NCBI GenBank assembly: GCA_020736575.1
Contig: JAGPYM010000002.1
Location: forward strand, 2,852,001 to 2,916,000
DNA: 64,000 nucleotides
Reading direction: 5' to 3'
Source: Thelonectria olida
Lineage: Eukaryota > Ascomycota > Sordariomycetes > Hypocreales > Nectriaceae
The notes under the pieces were generated by a model, which ran no database searches, had not been told where the DNA came from, and saw nothing but the letters and a program-made list of their open reading frames with translations. The position numbers were made by a program, and so were the translations under genes. Positions within the stretch are counted from its first letter, which is position 1, and the number at the start of each line of letters is the position of its first letter. This document shows, in pieces, positions 33,695-46,083 of this stretch.

Positions 33695-36600
33695 CTATAA
33701 CGTGTCCCAGCCTCCGTTGTTGATTTCCGCCTCAAGCTTCCTGCTGATCAAACTCGGCACTCCATGGTTTAGTACCGTGGTCCTGATCATGGAATCGTAC
33801 CTCTTCTGGTTCAAGAAAAGTTGTCGTCCATGACGCAGTTGGGGGTCCGTCTCGCCATATTTGTCAATGTATGGTGCTGGCGTAAAGGACCCTGATGTTC
33901 GATGGAGGTATACGACTGAGCATTTCCGGACATTGAGAAATGCACCAATGTTGCGCTGGCATCTGAAGGGAAGTTAAAGTTAGCCATCATCTCCTAAAAG
34001 ACTGCATCCGTATTACTTACTTGCGCATATGCTGCTGCGCACCCCCAATCTTCGTCGGCTCTTCTCCATTCACCAAAGCAGCCATGTCCAGTGCCTGACA
34101 GCACGTTCCTTGACTGCAAAACAGATCGCCACAGAAAAGACAGATGACGGGATCCGTGAGTTCCTTACCGGTGGTAGGGCATTTCCTCCTCGTGGCCTCT
34201 TCGATCAGGGTATCGTAATTCTTGGGCAACCCAATCAATTCAAAGATACCGGGATGGCTGAGCATGGCCGAGGTGGGCATCTCGTCGTATCCTCCACGCC
34301 ACATAACCTGATGCTTAATCCATCCTGTTACCAGGGCAGTCGTCGACTGGGGCCATCCGCAGACAGCTGCGTTTTCTGTCATCGCAGCACACATTTCATC
34401 GAAACTTGGGACTCGAAGAACTTCGGACAGGCGTTCTAGCTCGTCGGCTTCAGGTGTAGGTGAGACGTGGCTGTTGAAATCGACACCGTACTTGACATAG
34501 AGAAAGACGATACACTTCCTGAGGAACGTCAATGCGTACTTCTTTGAGAATGTGTACCACCCCTCAAGGGTGTCAACACCAGGCTGCTGGAAGCCGCGGT
34601 TATCCCCGAATTTTGATCCATCTGGTGGCTGTCTCGCTTGGAATCCTAGGGCAGACTTGGTGATTGCGAAAGCAAAGTCGGCAAAATTGTTGATGGCAGG
34701 ATCTTGTGTCTGCCGGCTGGTGAGATGTCCAATCCAACGGGCCACGGGGATATTCCGGCCCATGTGGTACATGAGCTTAACAAGCTCGGCTAGGTAGCAG
34801 ATTCGAAGTAAATGGGCGATATCTGCCTTGTGATTTGGCACCAGAGCATAGGAACACTCAACCAAGAACAAGAACGAGTCCTGGCTTAGAACTGGCGGGT
34901 ATAGGTCCAACGGCCGTCGAGCATATGGGGTCCCGGCGCCAAAGTAACGAGACATGAACAGCTGGCAATGTTGTCTCTCGGCGTCCTGTTTGAACTCCTC
35001 GCTGACCGCGCTCACGTCTCCATGCCGCGTTCCAAATGAGATGTACGATGAAACTGTTTCAGACAGGATGCGCAGGTGCGTGAGTACATGCTCAGGGATC
35101 TTATCCAAGAGCGTCAAACCAGGTTGCACCTCTGCCCCACGCTGTTGAATCTCCACGGAAGAGATGGTGAAGCCCACAGATTGGACAAGTGTATCACTGT
35201 AGCGGAGACCGTCCGCGACATCGGTCTGATGCGTCGTGTGTAAATCGTTAACCTTGAGCGTCTCTCGAAGCCGACGATAAGCTTCCAGAAGTTCAGTCTT
35301 CAACTGATTGCCATCAGACGTTAGTGGCTTAGGGTGAGAAGTCGGCTCAGGAGTGCTCATGTCAGAGAACGTGTAGCTTGCTGGCGTGTTAGCCGATGAG
35401 TGAGATTCGGACGAAGACTCCTCTCGTCCCCATGCTTCAGATGGTGTATTGGAGACGAGAAGAGTCTCGACAAGGCTGCCAGGCGTGCTGGGAGTAACTA
35501 TATCGGGTACTGAGCCGACGATTTCAGGGGCCTTGCTCCCGCCAAGCCAGTAGGCAGAACCCATTTGTTTGTTCACAAAGTCTTCAAATGTCTCTCGGGT
35601 CTGTAGGAGGCTAGGATACGACTCCTCCAAACCCTTCCAGATGATGGGTAAGAAGGCGTTGCCCAGCGCTTTGCAGAGCGGGCAAACGAATTCGTTCCTT
35701 GTAGTGTCTTCGGGGTGGTGTCTAGCAATTTGGTGGGTGTGTCGTCGAAGGGTCGCCTCATAGTACACCTCGAAACAGCGGAAGTGCATCATATGGCCGC
35801 AGCCACTAGCGATGGGGCCAGGTCGGCACACATGGGAAGAAAATCCTTTGCCAATGGTCTGTCGCTCTGCAAGGAATACCTCTCCCTGAGCGTTGATTTT
35901 CTCAACCATCTTTCTGTTTTCATGAGCAATTCCAAACGGTCGAACATCTTCCGCTGATCGATCGAGGCTGCATGGAGTCTGCGAGGCCTCTCGTACGAAG
36001 TCGGCGTCCTGGAAGTCCGTTTGTCGAAGGATTCGGCTTTCGTTGAAATGCGCGAAAGTTCCATACAGACGACGGTCATCGAGTTCCTCTTGACACAGGA
36101 TGCAGGTGCCGACAGGATACTTCCAGTTGTGCTTCTTGTCTTCTCCTTGATCCATTTCCTCTTCGTCCTCTTCTAGATCGGAACCCCAATCAATTGTACC
36201 TTGGTTCTCCATGAAGCTCTTCTGCTGCTGTTGGAATTGGGCCATGACCTTGGCTTGCCGGCTCAGAGCCGCCTTTTTCCGCCTCTCACGCTCCTCTTCG
36301 GCTGAGGTGTTCGCGGGCGAGGCAGTGTTGATACGATCGACGGAGACGCCTAAGTGTGTGAATGAGGACTCGAAAGTTCGGGGCCGTTTCTGCTTGAGGC
36401 GCTTGAGCACGAGAGCTATCTTGGGATGAACTGCCTTAAACTCATCCTTGGTGGACATGATGTGTAAAAGAGCCACAATAGTTCTGGAGTTGGGCGCCTC
36501 GGGCATAAAATTGCTGCGACCCCATCGAGTAAGGGCAATGTACACAAATGACTTCAGGGACTCCTCCGTAATGTCATTCTCATCGGTCTTGTCTTCGAGT

Positions 36601-39600
36601 ATGGCAATCAACATGAGGTGAAGAATGACCTGTAAGAACGTCTCGAGTCTCGTAAAAGGTACTGAAGGAGTGAATTTGTGTGCCACGAGGGGATACAAGA
36701 GCGAGTAGTAAATGACCTGGGCGAACATGCCTGTGCTGGTAAAAACTGGCAGATTCTCAAAAAGGCCCGAAAGCACAGGTCGAGATCGAGGCTCATACAC
36801 GATTTCTTCCACAGTCTTGCCAGTCTTCTTGGCCATCTTCTTGCGATAGGCCATCTCGGACTCTTCCCTTTGATTTTTGTTGTAGTGGGCAATGTAAGGG
36901 TCAATCTCTTCGATAAATTCAGGGCGCAACTCGAAAGTACCAACGTCGGAGACTCCTTCCGGGGGCTTGAAGGTCGCCATCAAGTCTAGGACGCGGTGGA
37001 AATCTTCCTGCTCTTGGTACTTTTCCGGGAGCTTGTTGCAGATCTCGTTGAACGAAAGAGGCTTGAAGCAAAGGACGTGGGTAATGTCACGGCGCATTGC
37101 CAGCATCTTCGAGTTAGGCTCGTTTTCGGACGGAATCAAGGAAGTTCGATCGCTCAGCAGCACAATAAGAAGATGGATCATGTCTTCCACGACATCCAGG
37201 TGTTGGCCATCATCCTGAGCCTCAGATTTCAACTCGAAAAGGCCCTTGACCCAGCTTTCCATTCCGAAACGGTCGACAATGGAGGCCAACACCCGACTAG
37301 GATCGCAAACAACCAAAGCCGTCTGGATGAGGAAGATATCTCGGTGATGAGACACGTCTCGTTGACCAACTCCACGGTAGGTACTGGCTTGGTGACGAAG
37401 GCTTATACCATTACGAACCCACATATTCGCCTTGATCTGGGCGAGCCAAGCACACACCCGTAGAGGGTAGTCAAATGCGGCGATGAGGTAATCTTCGGCG
37501 CTATAATCCTTTCTTATTGTCTGTGGGCGTCCCATGAGCCTGGGTCTGGCTTTCAGCTCCTGTGCGGTGAAGCTCATGAGTGACTTGATGGTGTCAGCGG
37601 GCAGAGACCGCCCACACTCAATAAGCCAGGAGAGAGTATAGTGGAGGGCATGATGGAAGCTAATAGCGTCCTTTTCGACCACAAACTTGACAACATCATA
37701 GGATTGTGAGTCGACATCAAACTCAAAGTCACACAGGGTCTTGAATTGGACCTCATCCTTGATCTCCCCTTGCTTGAATCTGACTCGTTCAGCCCCGATC
37801 GAATTCAAAATTACCGTCTTGGCAGTATATCGAATAGCTCGTTGGAGGAGGTGAATCTCATCGGGAGGGCAGTTGCGGAACGCTTCAGCGAGGTTCCGAG
37901 CTTGCAGGTTGATCTGTCGTGTTACAAGCGAGGCTGTTATCCATGAATCGGCCTCATATTCCACATGCTCAATAACTGCGCGAACGTTGGGGCCGATGCA
38001 CTGGTGCAGCTTGACTAGATCCAAGAACTGCATTAGGTAGCGAGGTTCACATCTAACTCGTTCTTGAACATGGGGTGCCCCAAATAGATACTTCAGATCC
38101 TGATAGAAATGGTACATGCGTCGATTCGTAACCGAGCCGCTCTCAAATGCCAAGACCGCATCAGGGGAGACGTCCCAAGGATGGCCGACTTGGCGAGTCG
38201 TCAAGAATGTGTATAGAATGGCCATCAAACTCGTCATAAAGTTTCCTCTTTCGACAACCTCTGCGGTGATTGAGGGCGTTGTCAACATCTGGAGGGAGAG
38301 GTTGATGATTGAGTGGTCTGGCTCTCGATCTCCAACCAGATACAGCTGAGCCAGGATAGTGTAGAGACTTGCAAATCTGAGGGCGAGTACTCGCTTGAAC
38401 TCGGGGATCTGCACTACTGTAGAAATGTAGAGTGCTCGGAGGTCATTCCTAACCTTTTTCCACATCCTCAAGTCGAACAGAAGAAGCCAGTCAAGTCGTA
38501 CACGTCGGAAGACATCTTCAGCTGGAGGCACATTCTCGCGCTGCGTATAAATGGTCGGAGTTTCAATCCAGTAGCGTCCAGGTCGTGGAACCAGCCTCTC
38601 GGCCTTTCCGGGGGTCTTGGGGATATCAGCGTTCGCCTTGGCATAAATGGACGGTGCGATCAGAGGCTCTGTTGTATCTTCTGAGTCGGATGGTGTTGCT
38701 TCTCTTTCCCGGGTTGCAGCACGAGAAGCAGTAGCAACGGGAGCGGCAGAGGGAGCATCTGCAGCTGCAGCTGGAGGAGGTGGAGGAGGCGGATATCCAG
38801 CAATAGTGGCCTCGTCTTCTTCTAAAGCGTGATCAGATTGACTCCAGTTCATCCCGAGTTCTCCATTCTCGCCACGGGCATCAACCATCATGACATCGTC
38901 ATCATCGTCCTCGTCCCCCCCAGCTACCGAACTAGAATGGGAATGGTTCTCGTCGTCCATGTCCGCATCGTCGTCGTCATCATCGGAGTCATCAGAGTCG
39001 ATTTGAATCTCCAAACCGCCTGCGTTTCCAGTGGCCGCCTGCAAAGCCAAAATAAAGCGAGCATTCATGCCATCGAATCGTCGGCGAGTCTCGACCATCT
39101 GATCGTCCTCTTCTTCATCGTCAATCAAGCCCAGTGTGTGGGTAGCAGCACTACCCTGGCGCCATGGCTTCATGACTTGCTCACAGACAGTACGGCGTAA
39201 GATGTGGTTATCATGGCCAACACAGCAACCTGAGATATCGCTCAACCACTCAACAAGGGTTCCACACATTTGCTCACGGAACGTATCCCTTGCCGATCTG
39301 ATGGTGACAGTGACTCGAATGGCCTCCATTATCGTTGCCATATGAAGAAGCTGGTCCACATCATTCTGGTATGTTAAAATGCTGCGTCCGATTGCATCGA
39401 CCTCCCAGGCGTCCGCGGCGGCGGCGCGGCGGCTTTTCCTACAAGCACGGGCGACCTGGTCCTGGACCTCCTGAACGGTGTGTTTTTCATCATTCCACAA
39501 AATCAGTGCAAATTCGGTGCAGGGCGTAGTGTCGCGACCGTAATATTGTGAAGAGAGTCTTGATGTTCTTTCGTCCTCTAGAATCGAGTCCTTGGTCTTG

Positions 39601-40217
39601 GCTTGACGCAGCTGCTCTGGCGAGCACGATATGACGTCGCAAATGTAGTCAAAGACTCGTCCGATTGTCATCTGAATGTTTGCAGTGAGGTCCTTGGGCA
39701 AACCAGCTGCCTCCTTCTCCTTCCCCTTGTGATTGCCCGCATGCATATCGGAGTGAATCGTGCAGAACAAGGGCGTCTTCCAGGCCTCATCATCCCCGCA
39801 ATCACAACAGCCACTGTTCCCAACCGATATCGATATCCGGACCATGTGTCCCGTGTGATCTGTCGAGTCGAAACACCGGCTGCAGAGGCAGCAAGTTTCG
39901 TCGGTGCCGCAAGTGCGGCACATGTAGGATGCTTCGCCAGGCTTGAAGATGTGACCGCACCGTTTACCGCGGGCGGCCTCGGTGTATTCGGCTCCCTCAA
40001 CAGCGCCCTGGGCATCGCTGAGCTTCAAAGTGTCCCCGGGCTTGCCCTCGGGGAACAAAAGCCGCATATATTCAGTGTTCCCGCCGGCGAGCGACCAGAA
40101 CAGGCTCCGCAGCAGGTCCTTGGAGGCGTCCTCCGTGAATCGGTAGTCGTAACGGGCGGGCAGCGCTGCCAAGAACTGGCAGAGCTGCTGCTCCTGCGTC
40201 GACATGGAATGCTCCAT
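33695..40217 (-). CDS. UBR1: E3 ubiquitin ligase UBR1 (N-recognin)
   Basis: RING-type E3 of the Arg/N-degron pathway that binds destabilising N-terminal residues. Model: exon 1 34021-40217, intron 33963-34020, exon 2 33695-33962; 2154 aa, somewhat above the roughly 1950 aa of yeast Ubr1. The start at 40217 (MEHSMSTQEQQL) is the first in-frame ATG; the frame is open further upstream only from non-ATG codons. The UBR box (about 85-156) has the Cys/His pattern from RCGHIFKPGEASYMCRTC to GCCDCGD. The ClpS-like N-domain (about 230-335) includes LILWNDEKHT. A long acidic Asp-rich linker and a poly-Pro run follow at about 415-490. The RING-H2 region (about 1368-1515) starts at CILCQEELDD and ends at CPLCKALGN. 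The C-terminal UBLC domain carries CLFCGDLFCSQGTCC near 2020, and the last exon supplies the conserved KCQRNIGAFLNV...GSFTPAPYIDKYGE end. Confidence 0.97.
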
Positions 40218-40347
40218 TCTCAGCAAAGCCTCATCGTAGCGTTCGCTGTAGGGTTTGGGGCGCGTATCCAGTGATAGCGTTGGTGGTGTAGTCAAGAAGG
40301 TGGGGGTTTCGCGAAAGGCGAATGTCGGTGGAACTTGGGATATGTAG

Positions 40348-40412
40348 CTGTAGGCACGGACAGACTGATTAGCATGGTAGGAAAGGGTATGGGCGCTCGC
40401 TTGCAAACGTAC
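40348..40412 (-). promoter_or_regulatory. Candidate 5' UTR intron of UBR1
   Basis: On the minus strand a strong donor (CAC|GTACGT) at 40412 and a strong acceptor (TGCCTACAG) at 40348 enclose 65 bp with a branch-like GCTAATC. It lies 130 bp upstream of the UBR1 start. No upstream ATG would read in frame through the join, so this would be a leader intron. Confidence 0.4.
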
Positions 40413-40652
40413 GTGAGCCAAAACAAAAGCGGCCGAAATGTTGACAATGTTATTGCGGTGTCTGAGTGGAAAACTCAAATGTACTGTGCCAGAGATGAAG
40501 TTATGTGGTTAGTAACACCCGAGCCAGGTGTATCCTGAGGCTGAAGTGTGTTCTGGCTAGGCCTGCCCCTCGGTGTCACTTCAGGCGGTTGGTCGACGTC
40601 AGTTATCGGGCTGCCTGAGGGAGGGAGGCAAGTGGGTGGCTGCATAAAAGTT

Positions 40653-40660
40653 GGTGGCAA
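40653..40660 (+). promoter_or_regulatory. PACE-like element GGTGGCAA
   Basis: GGTGGCAA followed by T matches eight of nine bases of the yeast proteasome control element GGTGGCAAA bound by Rpn4. It lies about 440 bp upstream of the UBR1 start. I found no such match upstream of RPT4 or PRE4, so the regulatory reading is weak. Confidence 0.2.
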
Positions 40661-41007
40661 TCACTTAAAACAACAGAAGTGAAGAAAATGCACCTGAAAA
40701 CGTTTTGGCTTTGATGAGTCAGATATGGCGTTTTACCGTTTATTTTTATCGTTTACGTTGCGAAGATGTTGTGGGCTGGCATTGGCCGCAGTTTATAAGG
40801 CGGCGAACGCCAGCTGAGCACAGTCCCCGCTGTCGGCAATGCATCACAGTATGAATGGCGGAATGTTACGCCCTAACAAAGAACAGTCCTGAATGACGCG
40901 GGGAAATTGTTGTGATCCTGCCTCTCTATTCTCTTGTAATTTGTACACGGCTACTGGCACAGAGTCAGTCCCTCGTCCCGTCCCCAAAGAATGACCTCGC
41001 GCATCCT

Positions 41008-41467
41008 CTATTCGTCATCCTCCTCGGCATCCGCAAGGTACTTTTGTCGGATGTCCTTCCATTGTCGCTGTGATTGATTCCGTTAGCACTCGAGCAAGGA
41101 CGTCCAGGAGTTTGATCCCACATACGCCTCGGTTGTAGCTGTCCCAGACCTTGTTCATGGTGTTGTTGAAGCCCCTGGGAAAAATGCAATCAGTATTCTG
41201 TTCCCGTTGGCCCGGACGGCCGGTGTAGAGTCCAATGCTTACACCTCCCAAGCGAAACCAGCACCGAAGACGGTCGCGAGCATGAGGAAGTTTGTTCGGA
41301 AGAGTCCGCTGTGAAGCAATTCGGGTTAGTACTCGGGTTCGCGGACGTGACGTTCGGTCGAGGGAGGGACTTGCTTGTAGAGCTGGTTGGCGATGGCCTG
41401 TGAAAGGATGCGCGATTAGCCGATGCCGACGACAAGAGTGGGATTGGAAGTGTCGGAAACTTACCAT
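41008..41467 (-). CDS. QCR9: Cytochrome bc1 complex subunit 9 (QCR9)
   Basis: Small single-span subunit of mitochondrial complex III. Five coding exons give only 66 aa, the family's usual size: 41465-41467 (the ATG alone), 41375-41397, 41243-41308, 41126-41174, 41008-41067. Introns are 67, 66, 68 and 58 bp. The second, 41309-41374, has a GC donor (AA|GCAAGT) and AG acceptor; the others are GT-AG. The product starts MAIANQLYNGLFRTNFLM, spans the membrane with LMLATVFGAGFAWEV, continues NNTMNKVWDSYNRGRQWKD and ends in the acidic ADAEEDDE. Every junction is fixed by phase. Individual exons are too short to appear as long open frames. The gene lies between UBR1 and PMC1, same strand, with a CCAAT box upstream. 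Confidence 0.95.
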
Positions 41468-42021
41468 CTTGAGGATTGAGTGCAATTGAGCGTCTGGGAT
41501 GCGTCTTCAATTGGGTGATGGGACGTTTGAGCCGGCGGTTTTGAGGTTCGGTTGCAGGACGGAGAGGATGCTGCGAGATTGTCTGCCCAGGAAATTCGCG
41601 AAGAACTTCCGGAGCCAGCTTTACCTCGCACCTGATTGGCCAGTTCGACTTACTGGGCAGGGATCCACATTTTCCCAGTCGTTCGGCTTCAACACCAACT
41701 AACCAGATCACAATGAACAACGACCTACTTCCTCAGAGCTACCTAATTAGCAAGTGGTGAACCGGACAACAATATTTCGATTCTATCAATCAGGTTTTAA
41801 ATTCCTGTGTCTTGTCCCATATTCTTCATGATGGTATATTCACTTCTCATACGATGCCTCTACCATGATCGACTAGAAACAGACTACAAACCAAAAGCTC
41901 TCTCCAAAACATCAGATCATTAAGAAGTTGCATTATAAGAGATTATCTATCTTAAACAAGTTTTCGCCGGCCCGCTCTGCAAAATCTCTAATTACAAATT
42001 CAAGGGCACATCGACCCTCGT
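41468..42021. other. QCR9 promoter / PMC1 3' side
   Basis: This 554 bp spacer holds the QCR9 promoter with its CCAAT box and, towards 42021, the AT-rich 3' flank of PMC1. No further gene is seen. Confidence 0.5.
41636..41640 (-). promoter_or_regulatory. CCAAT box upstream of QCR9
   Basis: The minus strand reads TGGCCAATCAGG about 170 bp upstream of the QCR9 start. CCAAT boxes bound by the HAP complex are common upstream of fungal respiratory genes; occupancy here is inferred. Confidence 0.45.
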
Positions 42022-45000
42022 CTACTTGTTGGCATCATCAGTCTCCGACCCCTTTGCCTTCTCAGGATGACTTGTCCCCCCGACCTTTTCTTGAGCCCTC
42101 TTCTTGGCCTTGTGCATCTTCTCCCGGAATCCAATGTGCTGCTGCACGCGAGGCCCGCGAATGGAGCTCATGACGCGCAGAGGCGGCCGGAACTCTTCGT
42201 CCGAATCGTCAACAGTCTTGGGAACTGCAACCTCTTCCTCGGTAGGAATCCACCATCGTCGAATGAATCCGGGTAGACATGCGCCAACCCATTCATCTGG
42301 GACGCACCTAATGGCGGCACCCCATGGAAGCGAGATGGCTCCTAGACCGATTGAGAGACCCCATTCCTTGCCATTGAGAGGCGTGATCTTGAAAGCTTCG
42401 CCGCCGACGAAAACAATAAGAATTTGACCGCCAACCATGATACAGTTGATTCCAATAAAGAAAAGGTTGCGATGGAGACCCTCGAAAATGTTGAGCTTGT
42501 TATCAAGGCGACGGTTGCTGCGAGCCTGTTAGCACTGGAAGGATGTGTAGGCTTGCACGGGGATCAACTTACTTCAGCTCGTTGAAGATTTGCAGCCACA
42601 CAAAAGTGTTGAAGACGAGCGTCTTCAGTTCCTTCGTGTCATGTTCTGAGCTATCATAGCCAAAGAACTTCTTGCCGCCAAAGTTCAGCACAAAGGTGAT
42701 GGCGAGTTGACAGATTGCCTGACCAATGATCATCTTGGCCATTCTCAATGTGATGAGGGGGGCAGACTTTCGATCAGGCTTTCTGTCAAGGACGCTTCTG
42801 GTCGGGGGATCCGTGGCCAGAGCCAGCGCAGCAAAGGTGTCCATGATCAGGTTGACCCAGAGAAGTTGCACGGCGTTAAGAACGGATTCACCCTCTCCGT
42901 TAGATACGGCAGAGACGAATGTCAACACCACTGCTGTAACATTGACTGTCAATTGGAACTATTCAAGCATCGTTAGCCGGACCAGATATGCCGAGTATTC
43001 GACATGATGACCAACCTGGAGGAACTTCTTTACGGAATCATTGACAGCTCTCCCCCACATCATACCCTTCACAATGCTAGCAAAGCTGAGATCTGTCAGT
43101 TTGCAGTGATATGGCGACGAGGTTGGTCATTGGACTTACTTGTCATCCAGGAGAATAATAGACGAGGCCTCTTTAGCGACTTCGGTTCCAGCGATGCCCA
43201 TTGAAAAACCAATATCGGCCATCTTCAAGGCTGGGGCGTCATTGGTACCATCACCTGTAACAGCAACAGTCTCTCCGAGCTCTTTGAGAGTGCGCACGAG
43301 GATACGCTTGTCCTCGGGACTCGAGCGAGCCAGGACCTGAAGGTGCTTGACCTTTTGCTTGAGCTCATCTTCTGGCAGTCTGCGGAAATCGGGGCCCTCC
43401 ATAGCTATACCACCCTCATCCGGCCGGAAAATACCACATTCGGAAGCAATGGCAGAGGCAGTTTGGATGTTGTCACCAGTGACCATTCGCACAACCACGC
43501 CAGCTCGCCGGCAGTCCTTGAGGGCATCAATGACACTGGGTCTCAGGGGATCCTTGATACCGTAGACTCCAATCAAAGTCATATCCTCATGGACAGCGTT
43601 GAAGTCGGCCATTCTAGGGTCTTCAGCAGCAGCAGCTCCCGCAGGAGGCCATGACTCGAAGTCGCGATACGAAGAGCCAATGGTTCGCAGGGTCTGCCCG
43701 GCATATGAACTAATGACGAGGTTAAACACTTCCCGATCCGCGGGTTCGATGGGGACGACAGTAGGTTCTCCCTGAGAGGTGTTTTCCAAAGTGGTGGTGC
43801 ATTTGTTGAGAAGAATTTCCGACGCTCCCTTCGCGTACACGCGGTACTTTCCATTGGCGAGCTTGACGACGACAGCACTGTACTTGTACTTGCTGTCAAA
43901 GGGGATGACCTGGATAATATCGGCAGAGGATCTGATTTCCTGGACTGGGCCAGCTCCCAGATGGTCGCGGCAAAGGGTCAGAAGGGCCACTTCAGTCTTA
44001 GAACCGATGAAGGTCTTTTCCCCGTCCTGGTCTCCTTCGAAAGCGGTTGAGTTGAGGACGTTGGATTGGATGAGCATTTCCTTGACCTCTGGGCTCAAAT
44101 TGCTGCAAAACTCGGTTTGGGGGACGTTGGGGATGGTGATGGCATCTTGGTTGATGTTCAGACTCTTGTCCATTGGCGCATCCGTGCCACCGAAACTGGT
44201 GTTCTTGCCGAGGGTTGTGGCAACCACGGTCATCTTGTTTTGCGTAAGAGTTCCAGTCTTGTCGGAGCAGACAGTTGTGGCATTGCCCATCGTCTCGCAG
44301 GCCTTGAGAACTCGGACAAGGTTGTTGTCGCGAAGCATCTTGACCGTAGCAAAACTCAGTGCTAAGGTGACAGCCAAGGGGAGGCCTTCAGGGACGGCCA
44401 CGACGACGACGGTGACGGAGACGATGAACAGCTTCATGAATTCTTGTCCCTTCTCGGACGGCGTACCATCGTTGTTGGGAAGGCCGGCACAGAACTTGAT
44501 GAAGAGGACGATGAAGAGCAACAAGGCCGCTCCAGCACCAAACTTGGCAATCCAGTCAGCCAGGACGTTGAGCTTCTTCTGCAGTGGCGTGTCCTCCTGC
44601 TCAGTGCGCAGGGCCATAGAAATCCGGCCGTAGCTCGAGTTGACTCCAACAGCGGTAACGACGAATTTTCCAGTACCCTCGTTGACCTTGCTTCCGGAGA
44701 TGATGAATGGATCGAGCTTCTCAGCATCCTTGGCGTCGAGCTTCTGGATGGCGTGAAAGACCTCTTCGGCGGGGACTTTCTTCAGGAGGTCGGATTCTCC
44801 AGTGGCAGAAGATTCGTCGCATTTTACCGAACTTCCTTCAATGAAGATGCCATCGACAGGGACAATGTCGCCAGTCGCGAGGTGCATAACATCTCCAACG
44901 AGAATGTCGAGAACAGAAATCTCCTGTGACTTTCCAGATCGGATTACGTTGACTGTACGATCGTTGGTTTTTTTGGTGAGTCGTGTGAATTGTCGCTGCA

Positions 45001-45784
45001 TGTGCCAGTCGTTCACAGTGCCAGTGAGAACGACAATGCTAGTTTGGTGGTCAGTTGTGGCCAGAGAGAGTGTTGCAGTTGATTTGAGGGGCACTTACAC
45101 GATGGCCACCATGATGGCCACACCTTCGACCCATTCGACTTTAGGCTCGCCTGGCTCGTGATCGCCTCCGAAAGTTTGATACAAGCCAAGAGCCAGGGAA
45201 ACCACTGCAGCGATGGTCAAAAGAATGAGCACCTTGTCGTTGTAAGTCGTCCAAGCGATCTCCCAAATCGACTTGGTTTTCTTGTCTGGGAGTCGATTAT
45301 CGCGGAATATCCTCTTTCGATCGGCAAATGCGCCAGCTGGATGCGGATTCTCTGGAGGAGGAATGTGAATTGCGCCTTCAGCTTTGCCCTCAGGAACAGT
45401 GTCTCCCACGGTGCCATGTTTTGGTGTTCCCTTGGGAGCGACATCCTCAAAGGCAACCTCGCCGTCGAGCGTGGTCTCGTCGATGCTGAGACCGGATTTC
45501 CTATCGGTGCGCAGGCCCTTTTCCAGGCCGTCGAGGCCGCCCAGAGCGTAAAATGCGTGAAGACTCTTGGGGTTGAGCAGCTTGGAAAGCTGACCAGGAC
45601 TGTAGGCAAACTTGTTGTTCTCGACCCTAAACATGTCCTCGGTTCCGGGATCTGGGGTTAGAGCGTCTGCGGTATCCACCAGAGGGACGTTTTTGGGGGC
45701 GGGAATATTCGTATTGCCATTGTCAATGCCGTTGCCCTGGCTGGAGATCGCCTTGGCTTGCTGCGATCTATCGGGAGTCGCCAT
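42022..45784 (-). CDS. PMC1: Vacuolar-type calcium-transporting P-type ATPase (PMC1 family, P2B)
   Basis: Pumps cytosolic Ca2+ into the vacuole, using ATP. Model: exons 45099-45784, 43140-45038, 43016-43085, 42573-42958, 42022-42517; 1178 aa, matching yeast Pmc1 (1173 aa). All junctions are phase-consistent and restore conserved sequence, for example LLDDNFASIVK across intron 2. Seen: membrane segment LILLTIAAVVSLALGLY; the actuator motif DESSATGESD; VPEGLPLAVTLAL (M4, near 443); the phosphorylation site DKTGTLT near 487; MVTGDN; TGDGTNDAPALK near 820; and M5-M10 in the last three exons, with NAVQLLWVNLIMDTFAALAL (M6). The C-terminal tail is charged; a calmodulin-binding autoinhibitor as in animal PMCA is not apparent. 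The N-terminus is a long 190-residue cytosolic extension. Calcineurin-Crz1 regulation is known for yeast PMC1; no site is claimed here. Confidence 0.95.
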
Positions 45785-46055
45785 CTTGGCGGCGACGGTG
45801 AACGCTGGGGAATCCGTCCACAGACGAACGAACGCAAAGGAGGGGCGTGGGAAACGAGGGGGGGAAGAACAGGAACAGATGTTTCTCTCGCAGTAATCAA
45901 AGGGACCGCGCAACGGGCTTTATAACAAACCAGGCGTTTTTTCGTTCGTTACGCGCCTCGGGCGGAGCTGAAAGGCAGATGCAAACACCCCTGTCTCCAA
46001 AGGTGCGAATAGAAAGGATATTATTGTATACATGCACGGGCGGTGCCATACATAT

Positions 46056-46083
46056 GTACCTAGCTAGGTACGCATACGGAGTA
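46056..46083. repeat. Palindrome GTACCTAGCTAGGTAC plus TACGGAGTA
   Basis: GTACCTAGCTAGGTAC at 46056-46071 is a perfect 16-bp palindrome. TACGGAGTA follows at 46075-46083. Partial relatives occur in other spacers here: 16829-16838 (TACCTAGGTA), 49060-49068 (TACGGAGTA) and about 58177-58190 (TACCTACCTAGTTA). Confidence 0.85.

Larger units (their letters stand above)
40218..41007. other. UBR1 promoter / QCR9 3' side
   Basis: This 790 bp spacer between tandem minus-strand genes includes the candidate UBR1 leader intron and the PACE-like site. AT-rich tracts lie near 40735-40760. No further gene is seen. Confidence 0.5.

Noticed and set aside
40217..40478. 87-codon N-terminal extension of UBR1
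   Set aside because: The extension opens at a TTG, includes no ATG, and crosses a likely leader intron; the first in-frame ATG is at 40217.
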